A DNA stretch of 64,000 bases from Lineus longissimus (GCF_910592395.1 NC_088311.1:12466501-12530500); one strand, 5' to 3'; shown: positions 11,103-24,147, counted from the first letter of the stretch. A program made the numbers and translations. Notes: a model not told the origin generated them from the sequence alone.

Positions 11103-14100
11103 AAAATAGCATCGCAAAGCGAGCATAACCCCTCAGCCTATTAAGGTTGAAGGTGAGATAATGGTGAAGTTGGCTTGGTGGAGTGGCTAGTTTGCATATG
11201 GAAATTAAAATTGTGGAAACCTATTTTGAGGATGTGAGCGAGGCGGCCATATTGAATTTCGAATCGCGCTGATTTTCGAAAGGAACCTTCCCCTTACAAA
11301 ACTGCATTAGGCCTACACCCACTAAAAATTTATTCCATCCTCCAAGCCGTTCTCCTCGAAATTGACGGAAACCGATTTCAAGCACGTTGCCCTGGTGACC
11401 ATATTGAGAATCAGAACGAGCCTGTTTTCGAAAGGAACCTCGCTCTAGTCACCCCCAACGTACATACCAAAAATGAATTTGATCGGACAAACGGTTCGCC
11501 TCAAAATTGACGGAAACCGATTTCAAGCAAGCCGCCCTAGTGGCCATATTGATAATCGGAACGCGCCCGTTTTCGAAAGGAGCCTCGCTCTAGTCACCCT
11601 CAACGTACATACCAAAAATGAATTTAATCAGACGGTTCTCCTCGAAATTGACGGAAACCGATTTCAAGCACGCCGCCCTGTGAGCATATTGACAATCAGA
11701 ACGAGCCGGTTTTCAAAAGGAACCTTCCTCTAGTCATCCCCAACGCACATACCAACAAGGGGCCCAAGGGCCTGGCGCTCAGCTGAGTTAATATCATTAA
11801 TATCTTCCCGGTGTTTAGTTCATTATGCATGAAAATGGCATGCTCCATGGTATTTGATATCCTTTTGCGTTCACTACGGTACCAATGTTTTTGGTTGACA
11901 TAATTATGCCACTGTTCATTCCTCAATCCTGACCATAATTCGGGTGAAATCATCGTATGAAAATATTTACCGAAACATGAAGTTTATGCCATGAATGAGG
12001 ATACTCATTGTCATAGCCTCGTTTACAAGTACGAAGTATTTTCCCGCGAATATTCAAAACTGCTTGGCTCCTTGCCAGTTAAATAACATGTGACTGTACA
12101 CAAAATAGAAAACTTGATGGAAATTGTAAATCATTTTTTTATCTATCAGGGGAAACAAGCTGATGATGATCAAATAAATCATTCATGAGAAATCGTTTTG
12201 TTGCTGAAACTTGCATGACGAAGTTAATGCTAATCCTTTTCTTGTGGTCTACTGCGCCACCGTAGTTTTCTATTTAGACCAGCGATGACGTCATTTCTGG
12301 TGATTCCCTACGTTGTCCAATGAGCGCTTTTTAAAATGTGCCATTTGGTATTGTACAGTATGCAATGTATTTTTTCAGCGCTGCCTTGGCGCTGCCAGTT
12401 GCCGAACAGAATGCCGTAGCTCCCTCAATTTCCAATCAATTTTTATGGGAGTGACATTATTGGATTGCTTAGAATGTCTACTTTTTACTCATGAAAGAAT
12501 CGTAGAACTAAAATTTAATAGGCGAACAGAATCATGCCGATTCACTGCACATACTGTGGGAATTCTCCACTTCAAAATACATCGGCGATGTCGTCGCGAA
12601 CAGAGCATGCACTTCCGATATCGTTTTCACAAAAATGTGGCCAAATTTTCAAGAACTAATTTCTGAAAGTAGTCCCTAAAGACCTTATGACTACCACTGA
12701 AACGAACTAGTGATAATATCGCCTACCAGACTCCTTTTTAAGCAGAAAATTCGGTGCTTGAGTGTCATTGAGCTCCAAGATTATTGCACATGGCGTAAAC
12801 AACATGCCGCCATTTTGTCTCCGCTTCGGTATTTCGTACGCCGCTTACAATGCACCTTCTCACTTAAAACCAACATAATAAGGCCTTACATCGTTGATTG
12901 AATAGGAACACCACACAAAACACAATAAAGTGGGGGTACAATCGATTACGAAGCTGAAGTGAACAGTGATTTATTCCTGGAGCTACAGCTTTTGTTGTGT
13001 AGCTGCCATTTTTTGAGAACTGGCAAATAGGAGACTTCATTGATGGCTGACGTCATCGGGCGGGAATTTGAATCGGCAGAAATAATTAAAAGGCAGGTAG
13101 CGACCTCTTCTGTTAAAATTTTGAACTTTTTCTCAATAAAATAGATTTTCAAGAATTTTATCTTAATATTAGAGCATATTTCGACTAATTCTGCTGCTCC
13201 TAGGCCGATATAGGCCAGTTTCCTTCATGCACTCTCGCTCGCAGGAAGTAGGTCGAATGGCGACAAATTTTGTTTTGAAAGTAGAGTTTGACCAGAAGTA
13301 TCCAGAAATGCAAAATTGAAGTCTCTAGGTCTTACGGTTACAAAATGTGCACCATGGGTTTAACGGATGGGCGGATGGATGGATGGATGGATGGATGGAT
13401 GGATGGATGGATGGATGGATGGATGGATGGACAGACGGACGCCACTGAACAACTTATTTGACAAGCTCGGCTGTCTTAGTCAGCTGAGCTAAAAAAAATC
13501 ATGATTTTAGCTAGCATAATTCCTGAGATATAGCCGAAAGTTGTTTTTCGCATGAAGCGCCCCCTGGGGCCAAGTGTAGGTTGAAAACCATCGAAACTTA
13601 TAAAACGCACAATGGTACCATAAGACCATCAAACCACCCAGAGATGAAATGCCTAGCATTTATGGTTACGGATATATGCTCCCGAAACCACTGATGGTCA
13701 ATTTACGCTATTTGACCGCTGTGACCTTGAAAAGTTGGTCAAATCAAAAACCCGGGAATTATGTGATGTAGTCTCATGAGTACTGTCCTAAGTAAAAATA
13801 TCATGATTCAAGCTAGCATAATTCATTAGATATAGCCAGAAGTAGTTTTTTGCATAAAGCGCCCCCTGGGGGGCCAAGTGTAGGTCGAAAACCGTCAAAA
13901 CTGCCAAAAGGCACAATGGTACCATAAGACCTTCAAACCACCCAGAGATGAAATGCCCAGCATTTATGGTTACGGATATATGTTCCGGAAACCATTGATG
14001 GTCAATTTACGCTACTTGACCCCTGTGACCTTGAGAAGTAGGTCAAATCAAAAACCCGGGTATTATGTGATGTAGTCTCATGAGTACTGTCCTCAGTAAA

Positions 14101-14387
14101 AAATATCATGATTCAAGCTAGCATAATTCATGAGATATAGCCAAAAGTAGTTTTTCGCATAAAGCGCCCCCTGGGGCCAAGGGTAGGTCGAAAACTGTCA
14201 AAACTACCAAAAGGCACAATGGTACCATAAGACCTTCAAACCACCCAGAGATGAAATGCCCAGCATTTATGGTTACGGATATATGCTCCGGAAACGAGAT
14301 CAACGGGCACGCGGACAGACAGACGGACAGACAGACGGCGAACGCCTCGACAATACCCCTCTAGCCTTTATGGGCTGAGGGGTAAAA
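11103..14387 (+). mobile_element. Helentron/HINE-like element, family c, with family b element inside
   Basis: The 5' subterminal motif ACCCCTCAGCC (11,128-11,138) is the exact reverse complement of GGCTGAGGGGT at 14,373-14,383. The latter is half of a terminal hairpin (CCCCTC-AGCC ... GGCT-GAGGGG) followed by AAAAA. Internal modules near the 5' end repeat every 145 bp or so. Modules at 13,500-14,290 repeat every 302 bp (CCCCCTGG at about 13,560, 13,862 and 14,167) and contain the GTGACCTTGAAAAG core. A GACAGACAGACGGACAG tract precedes the hairpin. A family b element occupies about 11,752-13,495. Confidence 0.75.
11752..13495 (+). mobile_element. Helentron/HINE-like element, family b, copy 1
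   Basis: It starts near AACAAGGGGCCCAAGGGCC, with 5' subterminal GCTCAGCTGA at 11,777-11,786. The 3' end is a (GGAT)n microsatellite (about 13,372-13,430), ACAGACGGACGCCACTG, then a hairpin ending TCAGCTGAGC (13,480-13,489) and a poly-A run. The two 10-mers are exact reverse complements. The same block plus its right flank is found at 38,115-40,017. The small open frames inside are conserved between copies only because the DNA is. Two TGACGTCA octamers lie at 12,286-12,293 and 13,048-13,055. Confidence 0.8.
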
Positions 14388-14458
14388 AGCACATGGTCAG
14401 ATGGTCACGTGAATGTCATGACCGGCGTACATAAGCTGTGCATTGTGTACACAGTGCC

Positions 14459-14712
14459 TGGGTGTGTGGTATATGCGGAAAGATAGTCCCTCGAATCATT
14501 ATTCACAAATACCTGGGTTGTACTGGTAGTATTTTACAGAGTTTGAAGATGAGTTTAGTGGTGGTGTTCGTGTCAGTGGTGTTCGTGGGTGTGTGGTACA
14601 TGGGGAAAGATAGTCCCTCGAATCATTATTCACAAATGCCTGTGTGTGGTTGTACTGGTAGTATTTTTACAGAGTTTGAAGATGAGTCAAGTGGTGGTGT
14701 TCGTGTCAGTTT
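14459..14712 (+). repeat. Tandem duplication, 2 x about 127 bp
   Basis: The segment GGTGTGTGGTAYATG...GATGAGT...GTTCGTGTCAG is present twice (about 14,459-14,585 and 14,586-14,712). It has small indels and a few substitutions. Confidence 0.85.
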
Positions 14713-15090
14713 GAAGTCTGTCATCCATCTGGTTCTTCAATTAACGAGCGGAATGCAAAAATCTAGGATGGCGGCTGGTGGCCATATTGGATTTTGGAAC
14801 ACACCCAAAATCGATAGGGAACCTCCCCTACCATAGACCATTACACCACAAAAGTTTGAAGTCTGTCAGACCTCTAGTTCTTCAGTTAACGATCGGAATG
14901 CAAAAACCTAAGATGGCGGCGGGTGGCCATATTGGATTTTTGAACACGCCCAAATCAATAGGGACCCTTTGACACACTAGGCCTGCACCCCCTAAAAATT
15001 TCAAGTCAGCCGAACAAGGGGTTCTTGAGTTGTAGTCTGGAATTCAGTGGCGTGGCGATGGCGGCCGGATACCAACCAAGTATATAAGTA
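14713..15090 (+). mobile_element. Helentron/HINE-like element, family d, truncated
   Basis: Two full modules and a 3' block match the family d array at 31,521-32,668 (ACCACAAAAGTTTGAAG, AAGATGGCGGC, GGCCATATTGGAT, TTTGACACACTAGGCC). The hairpin end GCGGGGGCATAATAA is absent. Confidence 0.7.
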
Positions 15091-15579
15091 TATGTACAGG
15101 AGCGCACCAGACAGTGAGACGTGGAGATGCGTTCAGTGCTGGTGCTGTCAGTAGACTGATTCTGATTGGCCATAGCGATCAGTAATATTGGATGTGATCA
15201 CGTGATATGACAACACCGCGGTATCCTCCTTGACTTACACCATAATCCGAGAATCTTCCAGCAAACTTCCCAAAACAGACAGCAGAGACACGACTCAATG
15301 AACGTGATCTTGTATATTTGTATACAAATACATACGGTTTCAAATAGTGCCCCCAGATTACCGACAGGGCAATGTAATTTCAACATTAGAACATTAAATT
15401 CAGAAATTACTACCCAGAACTGTGAGAAATGTTTTCATTTTAATATGAATTCGGAGCAAAAAAGAAACAAGTATAGGAAATCCAAAATAGTCCTGGGGCT
15501 CAGGGGGACCCTGTGTGCAAGCAGATACCCCCTAAATTTGACTTTTGATCCTTGTAGGGCACCCCTAGGAGAGTTAAAA
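15091..15579. other. Non-coding stretch
   Basis: No gene is recognised. It shares the short block CACCGCGGTATCCTCCTTG (about 15,213-15,232) with 334-353. Confidence 0.4.
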
Positions 15580-18566
15580 ATGAAATGGTCCAGGGACCAT
15601 GTGCTCACCTCGGGTGATCTAATGCATGTCATTTGCAGTATACAATGCACAACCAACAAATGAACAACTAACAGTAGAATTTGCAGGTTAGTGCAGTGGT
15701 TAGTACAGCAGCAGAACAAAAGCTTGAAGCAGCAAAACATGCAGGGCATGCATATCAAAGGAACAAACATGCGATTCGACGCAAAAAGTACAGTCAGCAT
15801 TAATGCCATACGCTTTTTTTATTAGTTGGTTTATTAGTTGGTTTCTCTGCCGTGTCGACCTAAGGCCCATAATTTGAAAATGAAGCCGCCAGGGCCGTTG
15901 TGCTCACCTGTAGACATCAGCCAACATACGCTATTTTGTGGTCCTTGAAAAGTAGGCTTTGGTGGGTTAGGGCTAGGGTTAGGCAGACACAGAAAACTAT
16001 CATTCTCTAGTTTCATCATCTAACAATAGACAGCGACACTGCGATAGCGAATGTTTACGGAACCTACATCAATCCCCGGCATCAATCAAAGATTGTTTCC
16101 TCTGTCATAAGTGTTGACAGAATTATAATAATTTTTTTGACTCTTCTTTCTTTCTCAACTTAGGCCAGATGGGGAACAGCTGTGTTTATGACATGAGTCA
16201 TTAGCTAGATTAGGCCTTTTTTCGTGTCCGGCCACCTGGTGGTCAAATTTAAAATCTGACCGTGCCAAAATTTGGCATGCGCTTCGATGTCATATTGAGG
16301 TAATGTGTAAAATATGAACACCCTAGATCAAATTGCTTTTGAGTTATAGCACTTGGATCCGTTTGGGTCAGGCCCAATGGTGGCCATTGAAGTTGGAACG
16401 GGCTGAAATTTTGTGCCCCTGAGAAGGTCTTCCTGTCACACATTTTTCCAGGTTTTGATGTTGCTATGTAAAACAATGACAAAACGTGCCACATTTTTGG
16501 ATTTTTCCAACTTTGACCTCTGTGACCTTGAAAAGCACGTCAAATCAAAAACCCGTACTACACGTGATGCACTATCACCAGATGAACCCACAATAAAAGT
16601 TTCATCATACTAGCTAGCAGCATTCAGGAGTTATGGCCAAAACAAGGTTTTCACAAAGCGCCCCCTATATGCCAGAACAATAATCAAATCCCACCGAATC
16701 TCGGTATGCAAGTTACAGTTGCCCCAAGAGACCCACACACTAAGTTAAAAGTTTCTAGGTCAAGCGATTAAGAAACGTGCCACCATTGTTTAACGGACGA
16801 CGGACGACGTGCTATCACTATAGCTCCCCTGTCCTTAAGACAGGTGAGCCAAAAGTTATGTTTTTTTTAATTTCGCCTCCGTACCTTGGGTTACTTTCAA
16901 GGTAAACCAAATAATATAATAACCGAGGCCTAAGTTTCAATATCTTGGCTAGTTTCACCAGTTTTTATTTCCATTGAATAATACTCATTTTCTCGGCTCA
17001 ACGGCACAAGATGATATACCGGTACCACATAAGCATAGCATTTTGGTTATAAAGTTGACTGAATTTCAGGGATAATCGTAAAGAGTAAAATAGATACATT
17101 GTCACATGAAAATTGGTTAACATCTAATCATTAGTTAAGGCATGAAAAGATTTTATTGAATTTTAAAGATGGCCACCACCTGGTGGCCATATTGTTTATG
17201 AGATTCAGGGTTATTGCAGAGTGTACATGTCACATAGAAATTGGTTGACAACTCTTCAATGTTTAGGAGCAATAGGAATTGTTGAATTTTCAAAATGACA
17301 GCCTGGGGGCCATATTTGTCATCGGATTTGACTGAAAATTGGGGTTATTGTAAAGAGTACACACAAGGCTAAAAAAAAGGTGCATCGCATCGCATTTTGC
17401 AATACGAAATTGTGATTTGGCGACCCATGCTTTAAAAGTGAAATACAAAACTGCGCTAAGCAATTTCAAACCACTGAGACAGCCCCTGTTACACCATTGA
17501 GTCAGCCCCGTCGCGTACACAACCTCTGCTCCAGGTACCGCAATTGTGCACAGTGCACAGGCCTATATGCAGAGCATTATTTATGCCCGCGTGGTTGCTA
17601 TTCAACATGGCCAGCGTCATGGAATCGACAGTAGCTGGCTGGATGGCGGATTTTGATCAGAAAAAACGATGGATTTCCCATCAGTAAATGGGGGGAAAGG
17701 TCACAGAATTGCACTGCAAATTGTGTAGGTAACATGTGAATTCAGTGAAACCGATGAAGAACTTTTGCGGGAACTTTGTGAAGGGAATTTCTGGCTCCAG
17801 TCTCAAATGGAATAATGTGAAGAAGCATTGGAATAGCGCAATGCACACGAAGACTATCACCATCACCTATATTAGCAATATGTGCCCATTGGAGATTAAG
17901 TTTTTTTACCATTACTTTGTACAAAAAAGTTGCTACCCAAGAGACAGAAATTGCTACCCATAAAAAATATTCCCGAGCAAATTTGCTCCAAGCCCTAAGG
18001 AAGTTATTTCAAGCCTTGTACATAGATACATAATCACCTGAAACGTGGTTGCAATCCGATCATTAGTTTCAGAGTAATAGGACTTTGTTTAATTTTTAAG
18101 ATGGTCACCTAGCGGCCATATTTGATGTCTGAGCAGGCCAAATTTTTGGGGTAGAATAGAGAGTCCCTAGAAACATGTCCAAATAAGTTTAGAACCTTCT
18201 AGCTCAAATAGAAACGAAACGGGCCACCTATCGGTGATTAAGGGATCTTTGACCTCTGTTACCTTGAAAAGTAAGTCAAATAAAAAACCTGTATGATATA
18301 TGATGTATCCTTGCTAGGAGTACCTACAAAAAAAATGTCATCAAACTCTGACCAAAATCACGGGTCCTAATACATGTTTTTTTTCGTTTTTTAATTACCC
18401 TGCCTACTGGCTAAACCAAGAATAATTTTGGAACAAAATTTTGTGTGAATCGCCCCAGGTCCCAAGGGTACATCAGTACGAAACCTGCTGTGCTAATATA
18501 CGGCGAAGACGGACGACGACGACGGATGCCACATCAGCGCACAGGCTCACGAGGGGAGCCAAAAAT
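15580..18566 (+). mobile_element. HINE-like element, family a (variant with GGCTAGTTTCACCAG module), interrupted
   Basis: The 5' end ATGAAATGGTCCAGGGACC, GTGCTCACC and ATGCATGTCATTTGCAG (15,580-15,640) matches the start of the element at 22,846. In that element the next sequence is the GGCTAGTTTCACCAG module. Here that module appears only at about 16,950, so about 1.3 kb, including another element, sits in between. The 3' end is a GACGACGACGACGG tract and the hairpin GGCTC...GGAGCC followed by AAAAAT (18,544-18,566). Degenerate half-site cores occur at 18,250-18,278. Confidence 0.6.
15880..16854 (+). mobile_element. HINE-like element, family a, nested
   Basis: The start is ATGAAGCCGCCAGGGCC. 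The 5' subterminal GCTCACCTGT (15,902-15,911) is the exact reverse complement of ACAGGTGAGC (16,840-16,849). The latter is part of the hairpin CCTGTC...GACAGG (16,828-16,844) followed by CAAAA. It contains one half-site core at 16,513-16,541. It lies inside the interrupted element 15,580-18,566. Confidence 0.75.
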
Positions 18567-19194
18567 AGGGTAGACATTTCAGATGGGGTCATGGCCGCCA
18601 TTTCATTAAATCCAGTAGAACTCCCTAAATGATGGTGCTATAGGGTTGAATTTAGGTTTGTCTTTCTCTAGGTAATTGGGGTCAGGGAATATTTTAAAAC
18701 AATTTCCAGTGACAGTGTAAAAAATTACTAGATCACTGTGAAATCCAACATGGCCACCGCACCTTCAAATGAGGCTTTTCTTGCTTTAGAATTGAGCTAG
18801 AAGAAAAAAGAAAAGTGTTTTTCGATAGGTTTTAGGGATAAGGAAGCCAATAAAACCTAATTGCATGAACAGTATGATGGTATAATCCAATATAGGACCT
18901 AGTTGCATCGTCAAAAGTTATAACATTACGCAAATTGGTATGGTATGATAATAATAATGGTCTCATCTTCTTTTATTGTCTACCAAACACCGACAGTATA
19001 TCAGAAAGTGTTGCTAGGAGGAGTAAGAAAAATGTTTTCCAGTGACAAGAACTTTTTTAATAGCAATAGCCGACCTTATCATTTACATACAATATGATAC
19101 GCTATCAAGGTTTTCAACTTAATTTGATGAATACTGTGGTATCCACTGGGCACAGTCAAAGTTGGTAGCTCTATCCCATCGCTAACATTGCAAT
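18567..19194. other. Non-coding stretch
   Basis: AT-rich, with no gene recognised. Confidence 0.4.
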
Positions 19195-19459
19195 TTAATT
19201 AGTTGGAATTACCCCGTTTGGATTTCTGCATTGACTACCTTGGCCATTGCTTTGGCATTGACAGAATATACAGCATAGACCATTCTTTCCTCTACAAGGA
19301 CGGGAGCGAGTAGCACACTTCACGCAGTTGCATTTCAAAGCTGTGTCATCTGGTAAATCACGATGGAATTTCATTGGGACAATACATTCATTTTCCATCA
19401 GGAATTCATATTCTTGTGTATAAAGTGCAAGGCCTCCTAAACAGTTGATTTGTATAGGC
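19195..19459 (-). CDS. Cysteine-rich exon, candidate last exon of an unidentified gene
   Basis: On the minus strand an acceptor ATCACTTATAG precedes an open frame that begins within PIQINCLGGLALYTQEYEFL. The frame continues through KCNCVKCATRSRPCRGKNG, LCCIFCQCQS and QCRNPNG, to a stop at 19,195. The spacing of cysteines and the RPCR-G-CC-CxC-C-RN order resemble short CXC (TSO1-like) zinc-binding motifs of the kind seen in transposon-encoded proteins. I do not recognise the full protein. Only one exon is visible. Upstream minus-strand exons were not identified, so it may be an orphan fragment of a mobile element. The identification rests on cysteine pattern and a plausible splice acceptor only. 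Confidence 0.45.
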
Positions 19460-19823
19460 CTATAAGTGATTACAATGCCCTACGAATATGGGCTTGTCGG
19501 TGGTAGATAAACTGTCATTGACTTTCTGAGGTCCTGATCATATTAATATCAACACCTACTTCATGCAATATCTTGTACCGTATCTAGTACACCAATTCCA
19601 ATATAGTTTTCAGGATATTGTCCGCAATTTTGTTTCCCAATTACAAATTAAGGCAAGAATGCGAATGCATGAGTGCGTCTTTCTGTTATCGCCCATTTAA
19701 ACAACCCTTACAAAAAACGTTTTTAGGTCAAACTTTTTTTGAAATATTTTTTGCTTCCATGATAAAACACAAAATTCTACGAATACTGACAAAAAAAACC
19801 CTTAAAATTCGGACGAGTAATAA
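19460..19823. other. Non-coding stretch
   Basis: Probable intron or flank of the cysteine-rich exon; nothing else is recognised. Confidence 0.4.
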
Positions 19824-20263
19824 GTCGTAGTTCCACCTATCATAAAACCCCGTGTTTTTTCAAGACCCGTGTCTTCGCCGTGTGTCAAAAAACCCGGGGC
19901 GCACTTACACCTATCAGTGTGGTGTTAGATAATGGTTAATAGCCCCAGCGACAGGTGCGCTGTAGGTAGGGAGCTCTCCTGTGTTTCTTTCCCGTTGGAG
20001 GGGAATTTCGCATGCGCAATACCGAGGCAACTACAGCGCGCCATCTGTCGCCGGGTCTTAGAACTTGCAATTGCCGGGGCTATTCAGATTCCACCTATCA
20101 AAAAACCTGTGTTGAACACACGGGTCTAAATTAGCCCCGATTAGCCCCATCGAGCTCGATGGGGCTAATAGACACGGGGATTTGACACACGGGTCTATTT
20201 AGACATGGCAATTCATAGGTGTAAGCGCAAAAGACACGGGGATTTGATAGGTGGAAGTACGAC
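19824..20263. mobile_element. 440-bp TIR element (MITE-like) with 30-bp palindrome
   Basis: The ends are inverted: GTCGTAGTTCCACCTATCA at 19,824 and, on the other strand from 20,263, GTCGTACTTCCACCTATCA. Inside, CACCTATCA and CCCGTGT boxes recur several times in both orientations. The segment 20,141-20,170 is a perfect 30-bp palindrome centred on GAGCTC. A target-site duplication is not clear, so the superfamily is unassigned. Confidence 0.75.
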
Positions 20264-22082
20264 TATAATCAAGATAGAGCTTTTTTTCAACAGCGCATTC
20301 ACTGCTATTAAAGTGGCATGTTTTTACGAGAATACATGCTTTTCGCAGTGACACCCTTCATTTAATAAAAAGTTAAATTGCTTCATCTCCACTTTCGCTC
20401 GTTCGATTTTAGATGATTTTTTTCCATTATTCTTAGCATTTTGTACTGTCGTTCTAGTGAAAAATATAAGTTTGAAATAATAAAGCTTTTTTGTTAAGGG
20501 TTTTTAATTGGCTGATTAAATAATGAAAGTCTCATGCATTTGCATTCCTGCTATAATGTTCAAATAGAAAACCAGAGTTTTCGGAACAAGCTGGGTTTGG
20601 TTATTTGAGCTTATTTAGTAAGGAGCAGTGAGTTTGGCCATATGGAGGGTGTTCTCGACTTGTAGGGTTGTATTTGTGGGTTTGGGGTGGCAATGGTGGA
20701 TAGTTTTTCTCCTGTGGTGATCATAGGGCTTTAATGATGTGGAAGCTCTCACACGATACTGCACATGTAAAGTGATTTAAGGTTATATGAGTTGATTAGG
20801 AGCTGTTTATACTGACATTCAGTTTTGTTGTAGAGTTTGTAAAAAGGGAAAGTTTTATTTGGACAGTTTGAGGTTTGGAGGTGAGAGGTGAGAGGATGCA
20901 TTGCTTATGAAGGCAATGCGTCCTCTCACATTGTGCTGCAGATGTTAAATGGATGAAGCGGATACAAGTTGATTGGTTCTGTTTGTACTCACATTCAGAT
21001 AGAAATGTCGTGGAATATCGGACAGTTGTGGTTGACGAGAAGAAGGATGCATTGATGTGATTTTGTCCCTGCTGCATTTGGGCACTGGAATGTGCTGTAT
21101 GCACTGACGTCATAATTGCAAGAAGTTTGGTGCATGTCATGTTGTGGAACTTTCTGGCATGAAACATTGCACTTGTGAATGTTTTTGGGTATGATACGGC
21201 TGCTTCAAATCGTTCACCAAATCATGAAATGAGCAGAGCGGATGCCGGTCGGGCCTAGGCCCACACTTGTACTACTTACTTGACTTCAAGCTCGGTGTCA
21301 TTAATTACTACAAGCCGCCTAAAGAATACACACGCATTCCTAATGGCTTATGTCACTTGAAACATGGCTCTTTCCACAAACTTACCAGTTACAAGGCGCA
21401 AACACCGAAAGTACCGGCAGCCGTGGCTGTCATATTTTACCGCACGATGACATGAGCATACACGTGCATACACGAGGTGTACAACGTCATAAAATCGTGT
21501 GTGGTGGAACGTCACAAAATTGTGCAATGTCTGCGTCGTCATCGGATCTTGCTAAAAATTATCAGTTCACAATTTCGGACGCGTCATCAGTTTTGATATT
21601 CACCGATAAAATCCTTTTTTTCTTCTAAGTCAACCCACGCTCCTTTTCACCGTAAACTACCTTGAAAATTATTTTGCTAACTATTCCATGCGGTTAAACC
21701 GATTGGAGCGGGTTCTATCATAGATAACTGGAGGTCGAAATCCACAACCAGGAATATGACTTATGAAACCATTGGAAGCGGTCCGCAAAAGCCTTCGTCG
21801 TGAGGTGGTGCCGCCTGTCGGCGGTTCCGGGACCATTGCGTCAAGATTTCTGATAATATCCTGAAAACCGCATTGGAATTGGTGCACTAATTTGGGAGAC
21901 ATTGAATGAAGAAGGTGCTGAAATATTATGATCTGGACTGTACAACAAGCTGTCCATTGTCTCCATTCCATGATTTCCACGGTTTAATACCTGAACCAGA
22001 TTATGGATTGAGATAAATCGTGTCTTGTCTCCGAATCCCCCCGAGCCAGGCAAAGTTCACAAAGTCCATTGGCTGCTAGGAT
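20264..22082. other. Mostly unique sequence, possible decayed coding remnants
   Basis: The stretch at 20,790-21,010 has a weak local duplication (GTTGATTRG...GACATTCAG). A minus-strand open frame at 21,681-21,980 contains HQFQCGFQDIIRNL. That is loosely similar to HHFQCAFQ on the minus strand near 8,700, so it may be a shared decayed element. I cannot assign a function. A CRE octamer is at 21,105-21,112. Confidence 0.3.
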
Positions 22083-22367
22083 GTGATAGAAATACAATGC
22101 TACCACAAAGACTCAGATGAACACAAAAAAGTCAGTGCTTTACAGCAACATATCATCGGAGACGAAGTTACCAAGAGATATGGATTCTTTCTGGTCATCG
22201 ACAGCCAAAAAATCCAAGCTGGAAGACCTGATGAAAAGATGACTGGAAGAGCACTTTTCTACAGACCCGATCATTCTCATATAGTATCGAGTCAGATTAG
22301 TGGAGACGCAATTCAAAACAAATTAAATCTATACGGATGGAATTGTATTCGAACATCCAGAACTTGA
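22083..22367 (+). other. Unidentified open frame, possible exon
   Basis: The frame follows an acceptor-like GGCTGCTAG. It reads DVIEIQCYHKDSDEHKK early and GRALFYRPDHSHIVS later before a stop. It matches no family I know. About 50 bp at its start (22,070-22,120) are repeated in inverted orientation at about 22,480-22,532, so it may belong to a fold-back repeat rather than a gene. Confidence 0.25.
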
Positions 22368-22845
22368 CTCAGACCACAAAAAGGCTAATATCCTGGAACA
22401 ATCCACATGCTCTTCATGCTCTACATGCAGTCAGAAATGGGATGACATAAATTGAAATATACTCTTGGGTGATACTGATATGTTTGATGAGTTTCTGATA
22501 ACAGTATAATTCTATCACATCCTTGCAGCCAACATCCTCGTCAGTCAAACCATGCACTGATAGAGGTTTCTGTGGGAAAAGGCGTGATTCAGCCCATGCC
22601 GGAACCGGAACTGGATGCCATCCAGACCACACTCTGCAGATAGATAAGAAAACCAAGAAAAAACATCCAAAATCAAGACAAAAATATATCGTGAATATGG
22701 AATTGACAGTAGTTCCTGCTAGAATGATCCGAGTACATACTGACGTCATAAGCTTGGTTAAGTTGTGCTAAAAGCGGGAAATTTGAAAAAAATGTCTTAA
22801 TGCGCGGTAGGGTTAAATGGACAGAGAACTCATTTTAAATCTCAA

Positions 22846-23877
22846 ATGAAACGATCCAGGGACCCTGAGCTCACCTTGGGTAATGTAATGCATGTCATTT
22901 GCAGTGGATATGGGGAGAACAGTTTCTGGCTAGTTTCACCAGTTTTGATTCCATTGAATAACATTCTTCTTCTTGGCTCAATGGCACAAAAGAAAATAAC
23001 CGGTACCATCTAACTGTAGCATTTTGGTTATAAAGTTGACTAAATTTCAGGGTTATTGAAGAGTGTACATGTCACATGGAAATTCGTCGACATCTGTTCA
23101 ACAGTTTAGGAGTAATAGGATTTCGTTGGATTTTCAAGATGGCGCCCTGGCGGCCATATTTGTCATAGGATTTGACTGAAAATTAGGGATATTGATAAGA
23201 GTACAAAGATACATAATCACATGAAGTTTGGTTGCAATCCGATCATCAGTTTCGGAGTAATAGGACTTTGTTTAATTTTCAAGATGGCCGCCTGGCGGCC
23301 ATATTGGTCACTGGATTTGACTGAAAATCAGGGACGTTGTAGAGAGTATATAGATATACAATCACATGAAATTTAGTTTCAATCATACTTTGTTTACATT
23401 GTTTACATTTACAAGATGGCCGCCTGGCGGCCATATTTGAAGACCGAGCGGGGCAAATTTTTGGAGTAGAATAGAGGGTCCCTTGATATATGTCCTCACA
23501 ACTTTAGAACCTTCTAGCTCAAATGGAAATGAACAGGCCACTAATCAGTGATTTAGTGAACTTTGACATCTGTGACCTTGAAAAGTAGGTCAAATCAAAA
23601 ACCCGGGTGATATATCATTTGACCTTATTAGATACACACACCATAAACATTTTGTCACTCTACGTACAACCATTAGCTTCCAAAAGGGAAAAAACCAATT
23701 TCCAAGAAAGCCGCCTGGAGGCCAGAAAGTAGGTCATATCGCGAAAAAAAGAAAAACACGTCTGGGCATATTGCCCAAAGCTACCATCACACCAAGTTTT
23801 ACCATCTAGCCCTAGCGGTGACGAAACGTGCTCCACTAACAGACGACGACGGACGCCACGGTGAGGTGAGCTTAAAA
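22846..23877 (+). mobile_element. HINE-like element, family a variant, full length
   Basis: It begins ATGAAACGATCCAGGGACC with GAGCTCACC at 22,867-22,875. It ends with a GACGACGACGG tract and GGTGAGCTTAAAA at about 23,865-23,877. Modules contain the palindromic block AAGATGGCCGCC / GGCGGCCATATT at about 23,140, 23,281 and 23,415. One half-site core lies at 23,564-23,592. Confidence 0.75.
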
Positions 23878-24147
23878 TCCAATTTTCTGATATTTTGAGG
23901 TGACGACATCATCTACAATATGACAACAAATCTGCTTTTGTGATAACATTTGTTGACAAAGTAATTTCAAGTAATGAGTATCATCTACCGCAGAACATTT
24001 CTTGTATGGAATATTTTCACAAATTTTGAGAGAAAGTTATACTCCTAAAAAATTTGCAAGAATTCTGTTTCAATATCGCCAGTTCAATTCATCATGGTAA
24101 ACCATACGAGGCGGTTATTAGAGAGAACACCTACACACACCACAATT
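23878..24147. other. Short non-coding spacer
   Basis: Nothing recognised. Confidence 0.4.
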
